Origin: Echiichthys vipera
Taxonomy: Eukaryota; Chordata; Actinopteri; Perciformes; Trachinidae
DNA: 64,000 bases
Assembly (NCBI GenBank): GCA_963691815.1
Contig: OY829646.1
Span: forward strand, 4,513,152 to 4,577,151
Direction: 5' to 3'
Shown: in pieces, positions 37,293-50,171 of the stretch
Layout of the letters: each line of letters opens with the position of its first letter
Numbering within the stretch: position 1 is the first letter of the stretch
Position numbers and translations under genes: made by a program
The notes under the pieces: model-generated
Told to the model about the DNA's origin: nothing
What the model saw: the letters and a program-made list of their open reading frames with translations, nothing else
Database searches by the model: none

Positions 37293-38871
37293 CAGGTCAG
37301 GTCAGACAGTTTTAACAATCAAAAGTGGGTCTTATTTCAACGGTCAATATCAATGTTCACTGGTCACAAATGAGAGGCCTGGGAAAGGTGTGCACAATCC
37401 TGCTAAGGCAACAATCAAACCAACTATAACTGTGTGAGTTAAAAAAAAACAACCTGTAGGGTTGTCAAGCAAAAGAAAAAATTTCCGATCAACTTTTGCA
37501 GCAACACAATTTAAAGATTGCCAAAAATCCTCACTCAAAAATGCACTAAGATATTTCTTTAATGATACAACAAAATCATGTGATCATAATTTTGACTTAC
37601 TTTCATTTCCACAACTCGTTCTCCCTCTCTCCCTCATTTCTTACTTACCTTAACTTTCTCTCAGCTCTTCTAATCACTCCCTTCGCTTTCACTTCCTCTC
37701 TGAGCTAAATTATTTCTGATGTGATCAAAAAAAAAAATCAAAAAGTGAATTATTACACAAGGGACTGATCAGTATTCAACACTGGGTTATATGCTTAAAG
37801 ATTTCACACACACACACGCACACGCACACACACACAGCTGGCTGACTGCTAGAGCAGATGCAGGACATTGTTGGCAGCCTCTCGCGTAACTTGACACTCT
37901 AATTACCCTAAGGTGACTCGATCCCTACAGGTCTTCCAAGCCAACAAAGAACAATAAAACTGAAAGAGGGAAAAAATGAACTCAGAGAACCCAGACCAGC
38001 CCACAGCCCCTTCTGCAGACACACAACCGACTTGATTTAAAATGAATTGTGTAGTGGCAGAGCTGCAGCTCAGGCGATTCTCAGAAGGTTGTAACAAAGC
38101 ATCCTTTGAATGTGTTTCACTGCAAAACAAGCGTACAGTACACAACATAATCTCACTAGCTTCAACACTAGCTTGTTGACTTACAGAAAAGCACGGCCAG
38201 AGGCAGACATACCAACTCCTGCACTAAAAGAACATTTCAATCAATTATACGTTGGAAAGAAGTTTTTTTCAGGCAACATCTGAACTGTATCATCATCAAA
38301 CAGCAACTTCCAGGTCTGAAAAATGAAACCAATGCTAAAGTGCCAAAAACTGCAGTTCATCGAATGGCCCGAAGGGGAGTCAACCCCCATACAGCCCCTT
38401 GTTAAAATGACCTACACAATAAACATGTTTACAGCCTGGTACGGTTTTGGTCTCTATAACTAATTTCCTAACATCCCTGTTCACGACAACTGTACAGTTA
38501 TATAACTCACCCATTTAAATTATAAGAGAGCTTAAATTTCTGCATAATTAGGAGCGTGGATGCTCTGAGTGACAAGTGGGTGCCTTCACAGGTGGCTAGC
38601 ATAGACTGTAGGCTTCATTCCAGCCGCCTCAGCCCATCCACGCTCCATGTCTTTGCCCATTTTTAGTTTAGCTGGGAGCAGGTGGAGTCAGGGACTGCCA
38701 AGATGGCGACGGCCGGAGCCACTCGGAGGGCGTGTCTAGATGGTAACCCAAGATTTGCGAAAGTCTTACAAGATGATTTAGGTTAGATGGTTAGGAAATC
38801 AAATGGTTAAGGGAGTTTTCGCAAATCTAGAGTTTACCATCAAGACACAACGCCACTGGGAGCCGCCCAGT
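37293..38871. other. Non-coding, no gene seen; short (CA)n at 37807-37838
   Basis: No gene. A CA-rich microsatellite interrupted by CG lies at 37807-37838. Confidence 0.5.
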
Positions 38872-38875
38872 TTAA

Positions 38876-39300
38876 AGTGAGATTCTGGCGTAAAATCATT
38901 CCAGGGTCTTTTATCGACAATACACTTACAATTATTTTTACGTGTACCAACAGTTGCCAACAGTCGCTAACAATAATTAATGTAATGTAATGCGGCTAAC
39001 ACTGATTAGCTCGGGGCAGCTCGGTGAAGGCATTAAAACGTCTTTTTTTAACCACTATTACTGATCGAAATAACAGCAAACCTCTGCAGTAGCATGAGAA
39101 GAGACCCTTCACAGAAAACAAAGCACGAACAAATCCTTTTGGATAACCAAAGTCAATCCAAAAGGAAGGAGCCCATTGGTGCTTTGGTTAATGTGTAGGG
39201 ATTCTTCTCATGCTACTGCAGAGGTTTGCTGTTATTTATAGCAGTAAAACCTGTATTTGACCAAAAAGACCCTGGGATGATTTTACGCCGGAATTTCACT
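38876..39300. mobile_element. TTAA-flanked MITE, copy 1
   Basis: TTAA at 38872-38875 and at 39301-39304. Termini agtgagattctggcgtaaaa and its mirror ttttacgccggaatttcact are long inverted repeats. The internal block attaaaacgtc…gcagtagcatgagaagag is shared with the copy at 59604. TTAA duplication is the mark of piggyBac-type insertion. Confidence 0.75.
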
Positions 39301-39304
39301 TTAA

Positions 39305-40540
39305 GCTTCATTTTGACTCTTCAGAAATCCAAGGTCCAAAACCGACATGCTAACTCCTATACAATGGGCATAATGCACAAATGTTTTCAATGTGTTCTCT
39401 TAAATGTCTTCAGAAAAACTGACTCAGAAAAAATTATAGTCATGCATCTGATTCAAGAAACATTCAACAACTGTTCTTAAACACGCAAACATCTTAGTGA
39501 ATAAGCATTGTTTGGGTAAGTGGATTTTGTTTGAGGAATCAACTCACCTTATGTACAGTAGAGTGAGAACAGCAATCCTTACCGCCTATTACAGCTATTA
39601 CCTTGTAATGTGGCAATAAATGTTTGGCACCAGACACTCCCGAACAAAATCTTAAAACCAGGGGAAAATTACAAATATTTGCATTTCACAGTGGTGGATC
39701 ACAACCAGGTTGTAAGTAGAGCTTCAAAATGAGACAACAATATAAACTAGGCCATTCATTGAAAATGCATTTTAACAACAGGCTGATTGGCTAATCAAAG
39801 GTTTAGAAACATAGCCTTAAAAAGTCAAAATCTGCGCTAAAATTTAACATGTAACTAATTTGAAAAGCCCCCCCCCCCCCAAAAAAAACAACCTCACACA
39901 CACACACACACACACTGTATGCACAACACACATCCCAGGAACCAAACCTTGTTATGTCCAACTGCAGGATGACTCAAACTTGAAGACATTTCCTCCAACC
40001 ACAAGTAAGGTTGGCTGTGACTCTGGTTATATAAAGATGATATTTGTTCCCATCCCCTTCAACCTCCATTAAAACTCTCTCTCAATCCAAAAAGAAGTGA
40101 GGGAGAGGCAAGGTAATGGAAATGAAGAGTGGGCATGAAGTGAAGGAAAAACACACACAGAGACATACAAGAAACTCGTCTTGAGCTCTTATCTCAGGTT
40201 GTTTTTGCAGTGGCTTTCTGGAAGTATACTGATGACATAAGATTGGAGAGACTACAAAAACATACATTCTAGCATCTGCAAGTGAACCTTTGAAAGCACA
40301 CAAGCAATGATTTGTAAGAGCAATTTAATTTGTAGGGCAAAATCAAAAAATGAGCGTAACATGAATTGAGGAGAGTTGTGTAACTCCATTTGGGCCAGCA
40401 ATAGAGGTTCTCATGCTGGTCACAATCAAAGCTGCACATAAAAACAGAACAACAAAATAAAATGAATTATATACATATACACAGAGTCAATGAATATATT
40501 TATCATAAACTGCGGCACAAAGTGGAGCACAACTGTCATT
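39305..40540. other. Non-coding, no gene seen
   Basis: Contains a C-run/A-run (39870-39890) and a short (CA)n near 39897-39915. No gene. Confidence 0.45.
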
Positions 40541-40874
40541 GCTAGTTTCAGACTGCTGCAGTTGTCATTTACACCCACGTTGTGTGTTTTATCACTTATC
40601 ACTCCTTATCACTTATTTAGTTTGTACTTATTTATTTCAAAATGCTGCTAAACTGCACAGTGCGTATTGTTGTATATTGTATATACCTACGTTTAACCAC
40701 AATGTCCGTTGCACTCTGTCACATTTAGTTATTGTTTGATTTTTTTATGTTAGCTTTATTTGATTTGATTTATGTTAGCTTATTGTCACTCTGATCCTTT
40801 CCCCCACTTTGTATTGAAACTGTTGCACAATAATTTCCCTCGGGATAAATAAAGCTTCTTGAATCTTGAATCTT
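40541..40874 (+). mobile_element. LINE 3' tail (L2/Rex1-like)
   Basis: AT-rich 3' UTR ending ccctcgggataaataaag (AATAAA at 40848-40853) followed by the short tandem cttgaatcttgaatctt. This is the characteristic 3' end of L2/Rex1-like LINEs in fish. No coding part survives; the left limit is approximate. Confidence 0.6.
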
Positions 40875-41412
40875 GTGTCAGTAGCAATATACTTGCACTA
40901 ATCTGTGCGCCCATGGGTATGCTGGTATTAAAATGAGGTGAGGTCAGGCGCATTGTTGGTGCAGAAATCTTGAGGCAGCACAAAGCAATTGTGCCATTGA
41001 CCAACAAAGACCTGGTCTAAAGTCAAAGCTGTAGTGCTTTCCTGCTATTTACAGGGTTCATTAGTCATAGTTAGAATAGTGATTCATAGACTGCAGTTAT
41101 ACAGTATCTGTGGCTATGTGCTTAATCAACAGATTGTTCATAAAAATAAACATTCTGATTAATAATGGATGGTTTATACGGTATATCGTTAATGAGGAAA
41201 ATATTAAATAACATTTTTTTAAATGTACATGGAGTCGAGAGCAGAGCTGCTCCTCTGTGTGCATTTACAAACGAGGAACAGTAACTCCCTTCATCATTTC
41301 AGAAGTTTAGTTCTGTATCCTCTGGCAAGTTTAAAACTACCGTTTTTGTTTTGCTGTTTAAATGTCCCACAGTATTTGCTGCAGAGTCTTTACTGCACGC
41401 ATGGAAACATTT
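40875..41412. other. Non-coding, no gene seen
   Basis: Nothing recognisable. Confidence 0.4.
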
Positions 41413-41965
41413 ATGCTGCGATCACACCGCCCATGATAGAAGCAGCGCGTTTACATACAAAGTCAATCTACAGACGCGGTTTCAAAGCGGGCGGCAAGTT
41501 CCTCGCTTTGCTTGCGTTACCCGCAACGTGATAGATGCAAAAATCGATTTATATTCTCCTCCAACGGTTGAGTTGAAAAAATTTAACTTTTCATCATGCA
41601 TCGCGTGACGCTGTGGTGCGTCAGCCAATCAGCATTGAGATTGGGGTAAGTTTCATATTATCAGGGGGATCACCGGGGGATCACCACAGCCGCCACTGTT
41701 GCAGTTCTTGACTGCATCAAGGAAACCAGACTGTTCCTATGGATATAATATAATGGATCTGTTATTTTAAGCATTCAGATCCCTGGTAAGCACTAGCATA
41801 GTATAGCTGCAGGCAGCTAGGCACTGGCTGCTACCTAACTGCCTCAACGCTACAAACGCACAATTGGTGCGATGGTCTAAATGTGATCCAGATATGATCA
41901 AGCGGCATTTTACTCGCTTTTCTTGAGATTTCATCGTGTCTATCGTGGGTCGTGATCACACCTTT
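41413..41965 (-). repeat. Old dispersed element, copy in minus orientation (family of 52593-53107)
   Basis: aagcattcagatccctggta (41769-41788) is the reverse-complement counterpart of taacagggatctgaatgctt near 52790, and agctgcaggcagctag recurs nearby. Its left end (gcgatcacaccgcccatgat) is distantly like the ttcacaccaaaagtgatg end of the 52593 copy. Confidence 0.45.
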
Positions 41966-44292
41966 TACAGTCACTGAAAGCAGCCTCTAATCATTAAATT
42001 AATCACTAAAGAAAACACTCATCAATACAAAGACTGAAAATCATTCATTTAGGTGGGTGGCAGGTGGATGAGGTAATGTACTGTATAACTGGACATCAGA
42101 GTGGCATGTGATGCGTGTTGTTTTTCTCCTCCTTAAATAGGTTATTGGTGTATGCTCATATGCAGTCAGATGGAGCTCAGGGTATATGCATGAATCCTGA
42201 AGTTGACCTCAATACCTTTTTAAGATTTTTTAAAGACCTTCTCAAAATATTTTAAGACCTCTTTGCCACTTCACCCTGTAATCAGCAACATATCTTTAAC
42301 TTGCTAAACAGTTGTAGTTTGCAATTAAAAATATAGAGCAAAACCACACAAAAAACTGATAAACTTGAAAGGAACAAAGCTTAAAGGAAAAAATTAAACC
42401 AAAGGCAATTTAAAAAAAAAATATACCTTAGGTCCAAACCAGTGGTGTTAAGTAACTAAGTACATTTACTCAAGTACTGTGCTGATAAAAGTCTGACCAA
42501 TCATTTTATTCAGTTCAAATGAAATGATTTGCCGAGCTTCCTGTCCGTCATCCATCGCAGTGTCCCTTCCAGTTGCCTAGTGCTGTAAGTTGTTTATGTT
42601 AAGATTTTTACTCAGTGCTGTGTGACATGCCATAAAGGTAAAAATTGCTGTAATCTATCAATAATTATAATCTGTGCTCGGCGAGCTGTTCTGGAGAGGA
42701 GCGATGCAGAAGAACACAAAGAAGAGTGGAGCGTTGTTGCCGCGCGCCCAAAAGGAAGCACGTGGAGCAAGTCTACTAGAGTGCCGGTATTTAACGCGCT
42801 GAGACTGTGTTGCGCGGAGATGCGAGAGAGGACAGCAGTCAACATCGGCCATCGCAGCCATGAATTATTTTTTTGAATTGGCTTTTACTCAACAGGTCAG
42901 TAAATATTCCCTCGCGGGGCCAAAGCCAGTTGAATAGCCCTGGCTTAAAGGAATAATGGTGTTCATGTGTTTCTTTTAATGACAGCAGTCAATATAACAA
43001 CCTAACAATTTTTGAAACTTAACATTGGAACATTTCTTTTTATGACAATTATCCACAAAGTGTGCAACTTTTGTCACTGCAGTATAAATTTCTTGGGTCC
43101 TGGAAGAATGCAGAAAGAGCATAAAAAAAAAAGTCAACATAAATAGCGCCCGTGAACGTGACAAGATGGATGCCTCTGAAAGAAGAGGCTCACCTGCAGT
43201 TATGATGCTAAAAACAAAATATATCAATTCTTATAGAGTACAAGTTTAAGAACTCTTACAAGTTTCTCCAATGTGACAACTGTGAATTACCACAGAGTAG
43301 TGAGTGATGAATATTCAATTACTTGTAGCATCTCAGATAAATTATTAAAACATTTTGGGGAGGTTAGTGAAGTGTTTATATGCACTCCAAAGGACTATAA
43401 TACAGCGTTATGTATGGTAGGGAGTAGTGTTCAAAAAATCATCTCTCCATGTTGTTTCTACTGAATCTATTTGATTCCTAATTGTGAAACACAGGTTACA
43501 TACAGGCTAGGACCAGGTCAAATGAGGAGGTGGGACTTTGCCCAATTCATGGGTATTATAGAGTAAGTCTGACTGTCATTCTCAGTAAGCATCACAGAGC
43601 CAGATGTATGGAATCAATTAGGTTCTACTTTTTGTCACCTTACAAAAACTATTTGGAAAAGAAGTAAAGCAGTGGAAAAAACAGCAGACTGAAAGGCAAT
43701 AAATACATGTGGGGCTGGAAATTGTTAAATGTTCTGTGTGGATCGTGTTTTAATAAGTACAAGGTCAGAGCCTCAAAATCTGCTCCTTTTAATGTCCTAT
43801 GGAATTTCCCTTGTACTGGAAAGTCCCAATACAGCTTCAGTGAGCCTGTGTGAGCATGTGTGTTTGTGTGAGCGCAAGCGCCTATAGCTTAGATATGATA
43901 TGTATTGTTAATGCATTGGTAGTAGTAGGGAAGCTGTACTACTGGCCAAATAACACACTGATTATTATATCACTACTGCAGGGTGATATGGCTGCATATG
44001 ATATCACAATAGTTTAAAGCAGATGCAATTTGCACGCAGGTGTCAGATAACCTCTCACCAGAATGAATCACAACTGTCACTTCTCCGTTACGTCACATCT
44101 ATAAAACCCCTGCCCGGCGGTCCTGATTGGCATGACCACCTTAAATCACTTTCCTATGGAGCTATCCCAGATGGTGGATAGGAGCAAGGCGGAACAAAAT
44201 TCCTCTGCCGATAGTCAGGTTAGGTGTCAGCAGCCAACAATGCAATTTGCATGTAGTTTTGTTTTCTAAACCTAACCAAGTAAATTTTGTTT
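41966..44292. other. Non-coding, one repeat scrap
   Basis: No gene seen. gtaactaagtacatttactc at 42452-42471 belongs to a dispersed sequence common in fish. Other frames (for example 42612-42876) are not credible genes. Confidence 0.4.
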
Positions 44293-45034
44293 GCCTGGTA
44301 GGTGGGTTTGCAGTACACTCTCGACTGCAAACCCACCCACCAGGCCAACACCATTTTAAAGTATGCAGATGACACCGTTGCGGAAGTCAGGATCAAGAGT
44401 AACAAGGCCACCTACAGGGCTGAGGTAGAGAAGAACCTGATCCTCAAAGTAGATTATTCTGGACTTCAGGAGGACACAGAAGCACTTCGTCCATCAGCCC
44501 ATTAACATCAAAAGAGAGACAGTGGAGGCTGTGCAGAACATGAGGTGCCTTGGGGTCAACATCAGCCATGACCTGACATGGACTGTCAACCACGTCGGGC
44601 AAGAAAGGACATCAAAGGCTTCACTTCCTGAGGTGCGTAAAGAGGGCACGTCACCCACAATAGATGCCGATGAGGTTCTACAGGTCAGTCATTGAGTCAG
44701 TTTTGTACTCTGGCTGCAACAGGAAAGCTCTCCAGCGCATCATTAAGACTGCTGGTAGGATCACCGGCACCGAGCTCCCCACACTGGAGGACATCTAACG
44801 GACCTGTTGCATCTGGACGGTCGAGGGCATCATTAGAGAAAGCCCTCAGGAAGACGCACGACAAGACTGAAAAACAGCTTCTACCATAAAGCAGTGACAC
44901 TACTGAATATATATTCTGTATGTTTCTAGTTTAACTGTTATTTTTTTGACCTGTTTTCTATTCATATTGCAGTCAGAGGATTGCTCCAACAAACTTTGTT
45001 TTCTTGTGCAATGACAATAAATTATTCTATTCTA
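44293..45034 (+). mobile_element. L2-type LINE 3' fragment with fold-back 5' end
   Basis: From 44325 it encodes RT motif C (ILKYADDTVAEVRI) and, after frame changes, NIKRETVEAVQNMRCLGVN, SHDLTWTVNHV and a C-terminal NSFYHKAVTLLNIY. The 3' end reads caatgacaataaattattct plus a short ttcta tandem. Several stops make it dead. The first 21 coding bases are repeated in inverted orientation just upstream (44293-44313) with one mismatch and an 11-base gap, forming a hairpin at the 5' junction. Confidence 0.82.
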
Positions 45035-45084
45035 TTCTCTTTCAATAAATCAATGGAAGGTCTCATATTTGTTGCTTGGAGGGT

Positions 45085-45218
45085 GTGTTCAGTCCGGCCG
45101 TGCTCACTGGGAACTCTCTTTCTTTCGGAACGTCCTCATAAATGGGCTAGTGGATCTATTAGCTCACTCTGCTTGGACTGGGAGCTCCCAGTGACACGGT
45201 TGAATCAGGGCCGAACAC
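45085..45218. repeat. Short imperfect inverted repeat, MITE-like
   Basis: gtgttc…ccgtgctcactgggaactc at the left is mirrored by gggagctcccagtgacacgg…gaacac at the right, 134 bp in all. No clear target duplication. Confidence 0.5.
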
Positions 45219-46110
45219 TATCTCCAGTATAATGGAGATGGTGCCGAGGTGGTTTTCTTGCTAAGTTTTGCTCGTGGCATTGTTGACACTGTTAACACAT
45301 TTAACATTAAATTTAAAAGTGTAATAAAATCTAATGACATCTTTATGACATGTCCAAATTGCACCACTGTACTTGAGGTAAAAGAACATACTGTATTTAT
45401 GATACAATTACAATGGTCTTGTATTGACCTTAAGTCATTAATTTAACATTGTTAAATATATTCTTTAAATTATTCATGAATGCCTATGTCTGTTTGGAAA
45501 CACAGTTAAACAAGTTTCTTTGCTTATTTAATATTATCTATCCATTTTCACGATGTCACTTCCGCTTTAGTCGTTTTCGGCCTTACTTTCGGTTTTATCG
45601 AGGACATCGCGTTGCTATGGGTTGCTATGGGTTGCTATGCTACAATCTCTACAGTGCCATCAAAACCCTGCGTGGATGTTGTTTGTTCAGGCTAATCGTC
45701 CTGTATCCTCTATGAAGCATTAGAGAGGCAACACCGTAGGTTAATTATATGACATTATATAAGTTAGTATATTGGCCAAGCAGGGATTTCATTTACATTG
45801 TTTGATAAGTTGTACAAGTTAAAAGCCATGCTAGCAGCTACGGTTAACTGCCAACTTCAGTGCAATACAGAAAGGTATAATTGTAACTATGTACACTGTA
45901 ATGTGTATGTACAGACGTTGATCATTTTTTTAATGTTTATTTGCAGTTTTCACCACATGTTAATGGGTAAGTGTGACAGTAATTGGTCAAATTGCTACGA
46001 CTCAGTCTTCAATGGCTGTGGTTTGACTCAGTGGTAAGTCAGCGTTTCAACACCCTGCACGATAACACTACAGTGAAAAGAGCGACTTTAAATGCTTCTA
46101 CGTTGTCAAA
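45219..46110. other. Non-coding; three 10-bp tandem units at 45612-45640
   Basis: ttgctatggg is repeated about three times near 45612-45640. No gene in the rest. Confidence 0.5.
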
Positions 46111-47330
46111 ATGACTACAAGCAGCAAGTCGTCTGCATCCAGCGTCAGGAGCGCCAAGACATCTGCATCATCAGCGAGCATGGCCTATAAAACAGTTGTA
46201 AACAATAAGAATAGACATAGAATTGGAAGTGCTAACAATACATACATAAGCTGTTGCAGCTGTGGTGGAGGCACAAGTACTAGAGGATTCTAAAGAAATG
46301 CAGATGGAACTAAAAAGGGAAATCAGAATCAGAAGAGGTCAAAATTGAACACACCAGTGTATACGTCTGATCTCAAAAGGCCCTTCAGAATCCACACCTA
46401 CTCAGTGCTTCACACGACAGCTTCATAACATGGGATCCACCTTTGAAAGGCATCTCACAACCACAACCTACTGCAAAGTTGGAAAAAGCTGACAGCATGC
46501 ATGTACCTGCACCAAACCTCATTTGTCCAACTAGAGTAGAGAAGTTTGAAATGGAAAAGACAAACCCCACCATGAACGTATACACCCAGTCATATACACC
46601 TTAACATATTCCTCCAGCTAGCACACCATCTCCAGTTGATCCGTTGGCATGACATGCCCTTATCACTTCAAGACTGTACCAATTCGACAATAATAATAAT
46701 AATAAGCCAGAGAATAACCTTGTATTGAACTCCTCACCTCACAGCAACTCAAGAACTGGACCTTATGATTAAATGGCTGGGAAAGGAATCTGGTGAACAG
46801 GTGAAATGCATACGCTCAGTGCATGCCAGCAAACCTAATCTGGCTTTACTGAAAGCATGGGGTCTATGCTGCTCCCGAAAATCATCCAAAAGTTATTGTT
46901 TGATCAGTTGGACAGTTTAACTAGGATTTCCATGCACAATAAACCCCATTCACTCCGGAAATGCAGCACATTCAGAAACAAACTCTTCAATGAGTGCAAG
47001 GCCTTCCTCAAGGAGAAAGGCATATGTTTCAAATGCTGTTCTTTGAGCACCCACATCGCTGAAGACTGCAGGTCCTCTGTGAAGTGCTTTGAATGTGCAC
47101 CTTTCAAGAATCGGCCCATCACCTCAAAGCACCAAGGCTCCTTCACCACCACAAGAGAACGACGGGGAGGGACAAGATCATTCTAACACATCTGCCATTA
47201 GAACAAGCGACAGAGAAGTTTGGAGCCATTCATGTTCAAAGATCTGCCTAGCAAAGATATACCCCAAATGTTCCAAGGACAAGGCCATCAAAGTCTATGT
47301 GATTCTGGACCAGATTCACAAATAAAGCCA
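46111..47330 (+). pseudogene. Second BEL/Pao gag (and start of protease), decayed
   Basis: ATG at 46111 starts a Ser/Ala-rich N-terminus (MTTSSKSSASSVRSAKTSAS) like other BEL/Pao Gags. The Gag core is scrambled by stops and frame changes between 46290 and 46850 (a piece is KPNLALLKAW). The C-terminal part is clearer: IIQKLLFDQLDSLTRIS at about 46880, and a Cys/His region (KGICFKCCSLSTHIAEDC, then KCFEC) at about 47020-47095. A protease-like start (IKVYVILDQ) follows near 47290-47320, after which recognition stops. It is a different family from the element at 1-6203. No RT, integrase or LTR was found with it. Confidence 0.75.
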
Positions 47331-48336
47331 TCAACCCTGAGAATCATAGAACAACAACACAGAGACTTGGTAGTCTAAACCAGACAGCAAGTTTTATTCC
47401 TTTCAACTTTGACAATGGCAGAACATACCACATATCTACTCCTTCTGTTCTTACCTTTCACAATAAAAGCCAGAGACTGCGAAAATGTTTACCTGCATTT
47501 CACATTTTTGTGTGTCTTATTTTTCACGCCCCTGGTGTGTAGGCCTTTATGCACACCCCTTTTAAATAAATTGTTGCCATATTAGGTAAACCGTGGCTGA
47601 TTAGTCAAATTAAGCGTACCAACTAAATGCTACACAAGGTATTTGTAGTTACCACTGGATATAATATCTGTGCAGTGGCTAAATAAAAATCTCTCCACCT
47701 GTCTCCTTTTCAAATCTGTGTTTTTGTTATACCAATGAATGAAATTACATTGTGAAAAAAAATGTGACAATGTCAAAAGAGTCACTCATGTAATTCTGAC
47801 CTAAATCTGTAGCTCCCTTCAGCTCTACTGGTTACAGCTCATTGTTTAGCTGGTTCTATCTCGATGCCTTCATAGCATTGTTCTGGGCCGTAGCAGGCAG
47901 TGTTTTTTTTTTGTTGAGAAAAAGCTCTAAAAAAACCCATGAACACTGCTCAGCAGCAAACAGCAGACATACACAATTAGAAACTAGCTAATGAACACAG
48001 TGGAGCATTTAGCAGCTAAAGAACCAGATATTTCCCTCAGGAGAGACAAAAACAGAGCTAAAGCAGAATGAAAATTGGACTTCATCAGGTGGACACAAAC
48101 ACAACTCAAAATTATTGATTAAGTTGCTCTGTAACTGCTGGATAACAAGTTCACCGTATTATCTTAAAGGTAATGATATGTCAATGTTGAGTTTTCAATC
48201 AGTGAAAAGATAGTAAGCACACCTACCGTCAAGATCTTCAGGGTTACGCCTAGAAACCTTGTTAGGCCTGGTGGCATGTTTCTTTTATTGACAGTAGGCC
48301 GGCACAGGCCAGTGACAGACTGGTGGCAGCATTAAG
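47331..48336. other. Non-coding, no gene seen
   Basis: No RT or integrase continuation of the gag relic and no other gene. Confidence 0.4.
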
Positions 48337-48438
48337 GTAGGGCCCTATACTGTAGTTCTGTGATAACATAATCATGTATATGGAATCGTGAAATTGAGAA
48401 TTTCAAAAAGCTATAGCATTGAATCCATAGGGCCCTAC
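48337..48438. repeat. Small inverted repeat with GTAGGGCCCTAT ends
   Basis: GTAGGGCCCTAT (48337-48348) and ATAGGGCCCTAC (48427-48438) are exact mirrors 78 bp apart. Possibly a very short hAT-type MITE; no flanking duplication is seen. Confidence 0.5.
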
Positions 48439-49391
48439 AAGATTTGAAAATATGACTACGTTAAAGTTTCCAACCACTGAACCCCACTTCCCCAAGCGCA
48501 GGGCGCGCGTCCAAACAACGTTTTTTCACTGTCTCTATCAATATCTCAACGATAATACAATGTAGAAATGTGATTTGAATATTGACGGAATCAGCAGAAT
48601 CTCCACTTTGGCATTCTTTTTATCGTGAGCCCATACGTCACACACACACGGCCAATTCAAAGACAAGAAAGAGAGCGTGTGACCCTTGTCATCTGCCTCT
48701 CCCTGCGTAGTTGGTGGACTCGTGTGTCTGTCAACATTTTTCTATGAAACTAACCAACAGACACCTACCTAAGTATTACTTTGTAATAGTGATTTAGTTT
48801 TGTAATAGTGCGCTTTACTTAAATAGTTTAGATGAATGGATATATTTTGACCACTATTGTAGCACACTGTTCTGTGCAGATGAAACTGTCTTTCAAATAA
48901 CTGTATTTATTTATGTGATTTTTATACTGAATGTAAAGTTGCCACAAGGGCCCAGTAAACAGCAGCCACCAACTCCTTTTCTGCCTGCCACCAGGTCCAG
49001 ATCATCCTTGGCAAAAGTGTCTGTGACTCCACCACAGCCATCACCACCACCAGCAAAGAGCACAAGTACCTCCCCCACAACCACCAGCACAAGCACATGG
49101 CACAGCTGAATATATGAAGCATAAAAACATGCAAATTATGTAAATAAATAAACTGTGTTTTTTGTATATAGTAAATGTTTGGTTTGTAAAATAAACTTTT
49201 GTAATGCACATTTTTTTCATTTGCACACATCCCATGAAGCAAGATATGTAGTATGAAGTGAGATATAAAGAATTTGGAAAAGTTAAAAATAAATTTTGAG
49301 CCTTTGGGCGAAATAATCTCTTTACACATTGCTCTAGGTCAAATTTGGGCCTCGTTGTACATAAAGCGGAGTTTGTTACGAACATTTCCAT
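48439..49391. other. Non-coding, one proline/serine-rich short frame
   Basis: A plus-strand frame at 48915-49109 encodes a Pro/Ser/Thr-rich peptide after a hydrophobic start. It is followed by AATAAA-like motifs at 49143 and 49189. It may be the tail of a lost gene or transposon, but nothing identifies it. Confidence 0.35.
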
Positions 49392-50171
49392 CAGTGGCGA
49401 TTGCTCTTAGACCGCAAGCTTCCCCTAAAATGTCACCAAAAAAAGAAAAAAAAAAGTGGTGAATATAATACGCGCTAGAAAGTCTTCATCTTTTGTTCAG
49501 AATCAGCTACTTATCACAGGTAACCGGCACAACTTCCTTCTCATTCATCCCAACAGCGCCACAAAGCTCTACACAGTCGGACGCTCAGCTTCTACTGACT
49601 TCAATGGGGAAGCGTAGAGCGGGTTGTTCCACTGCATCCAAACAGACGCTCATTGGATAAATGCTGGGCTTTATCCCTCCCATCGGACGCTCTGCTTCTG
49701 CATGATGATTGGATGAGCTGTCTTAGGCGGAATCATTTTTTGATTGACAACTAAATGAGCGAATCAGCGATCTTGAAGGATAAACATCCATCTGAGCATT
49801 TTCCAAGTTTTTCATTCTGTTGTTCTGAACTGATCCGGAGACTTTACTGATCCCCAGCAACGTGTTTGGTGACTCTGTTCTGTCACTCTGCGGTTTCTCT
49901 CCAGCTGCGGAGCTTTTCCCCCCGTCACAACCACTCACAAGCGGTCACACTTCACAGTAGCCTGGTGCAGCAGCTCCAGCTGGGCCAAGGCCGTTTAAGG
50001 AGCCTAGCTCTGCTGGCCATTGAGAGGACACTGGCTAAGTCCCTGGAAAAGACGCCTAGTTGGTACGACAAGGTCACAGATCATTTTCTTAAAAAGGAAC
50101 AAAGGGTGGAATTTACATATAAATAAACAAACACATTTATAATGTAGGCCGGAAAAATGCACCCGCCACTG
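49392..50171 (+). mobile_element. hAT element, internally deleted, with perfect 8-bp target duplication
   Basis: Left terminus CAGTGGCGATTGC and right terminus GCACCCGCCACTG are inverted repeats. The flanks are ATTTCCAT at 49384-49391 and ATTTCCAT at 50172-50179, an exact 8-bp duplication. At 780 bp only the end of the transposase is retained. Confidence 0.92.
49950..50126 (+). pseudogene. hAT transposase C-terminus (ZMYM/hATC-like)
   Basis: The plus-strand frame, open from 49866 and ending at a TAA at 50124-50126, encodes RLRSLALLAIERTLAKSLEK and then WYDKVTDHFLKKEQRVEF. The 'RLxSLALLAIE' block matches the hAT C-terminal dimerisation region seen in zinc-finger MYM-type-like transposases. 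All catalytic parts are deleted, so the product, if any, could not cut DNA. Upstream residues of the open frame are not transposase-like. Confidence 0.75.

Noticed and set aside
43150..43227. Possible minus-strand exon with a ctgcag|gtgagc donor
   Set aside because: The only acceptor in reach would give a 14-bp exon, and the peptide does not match EFL1.
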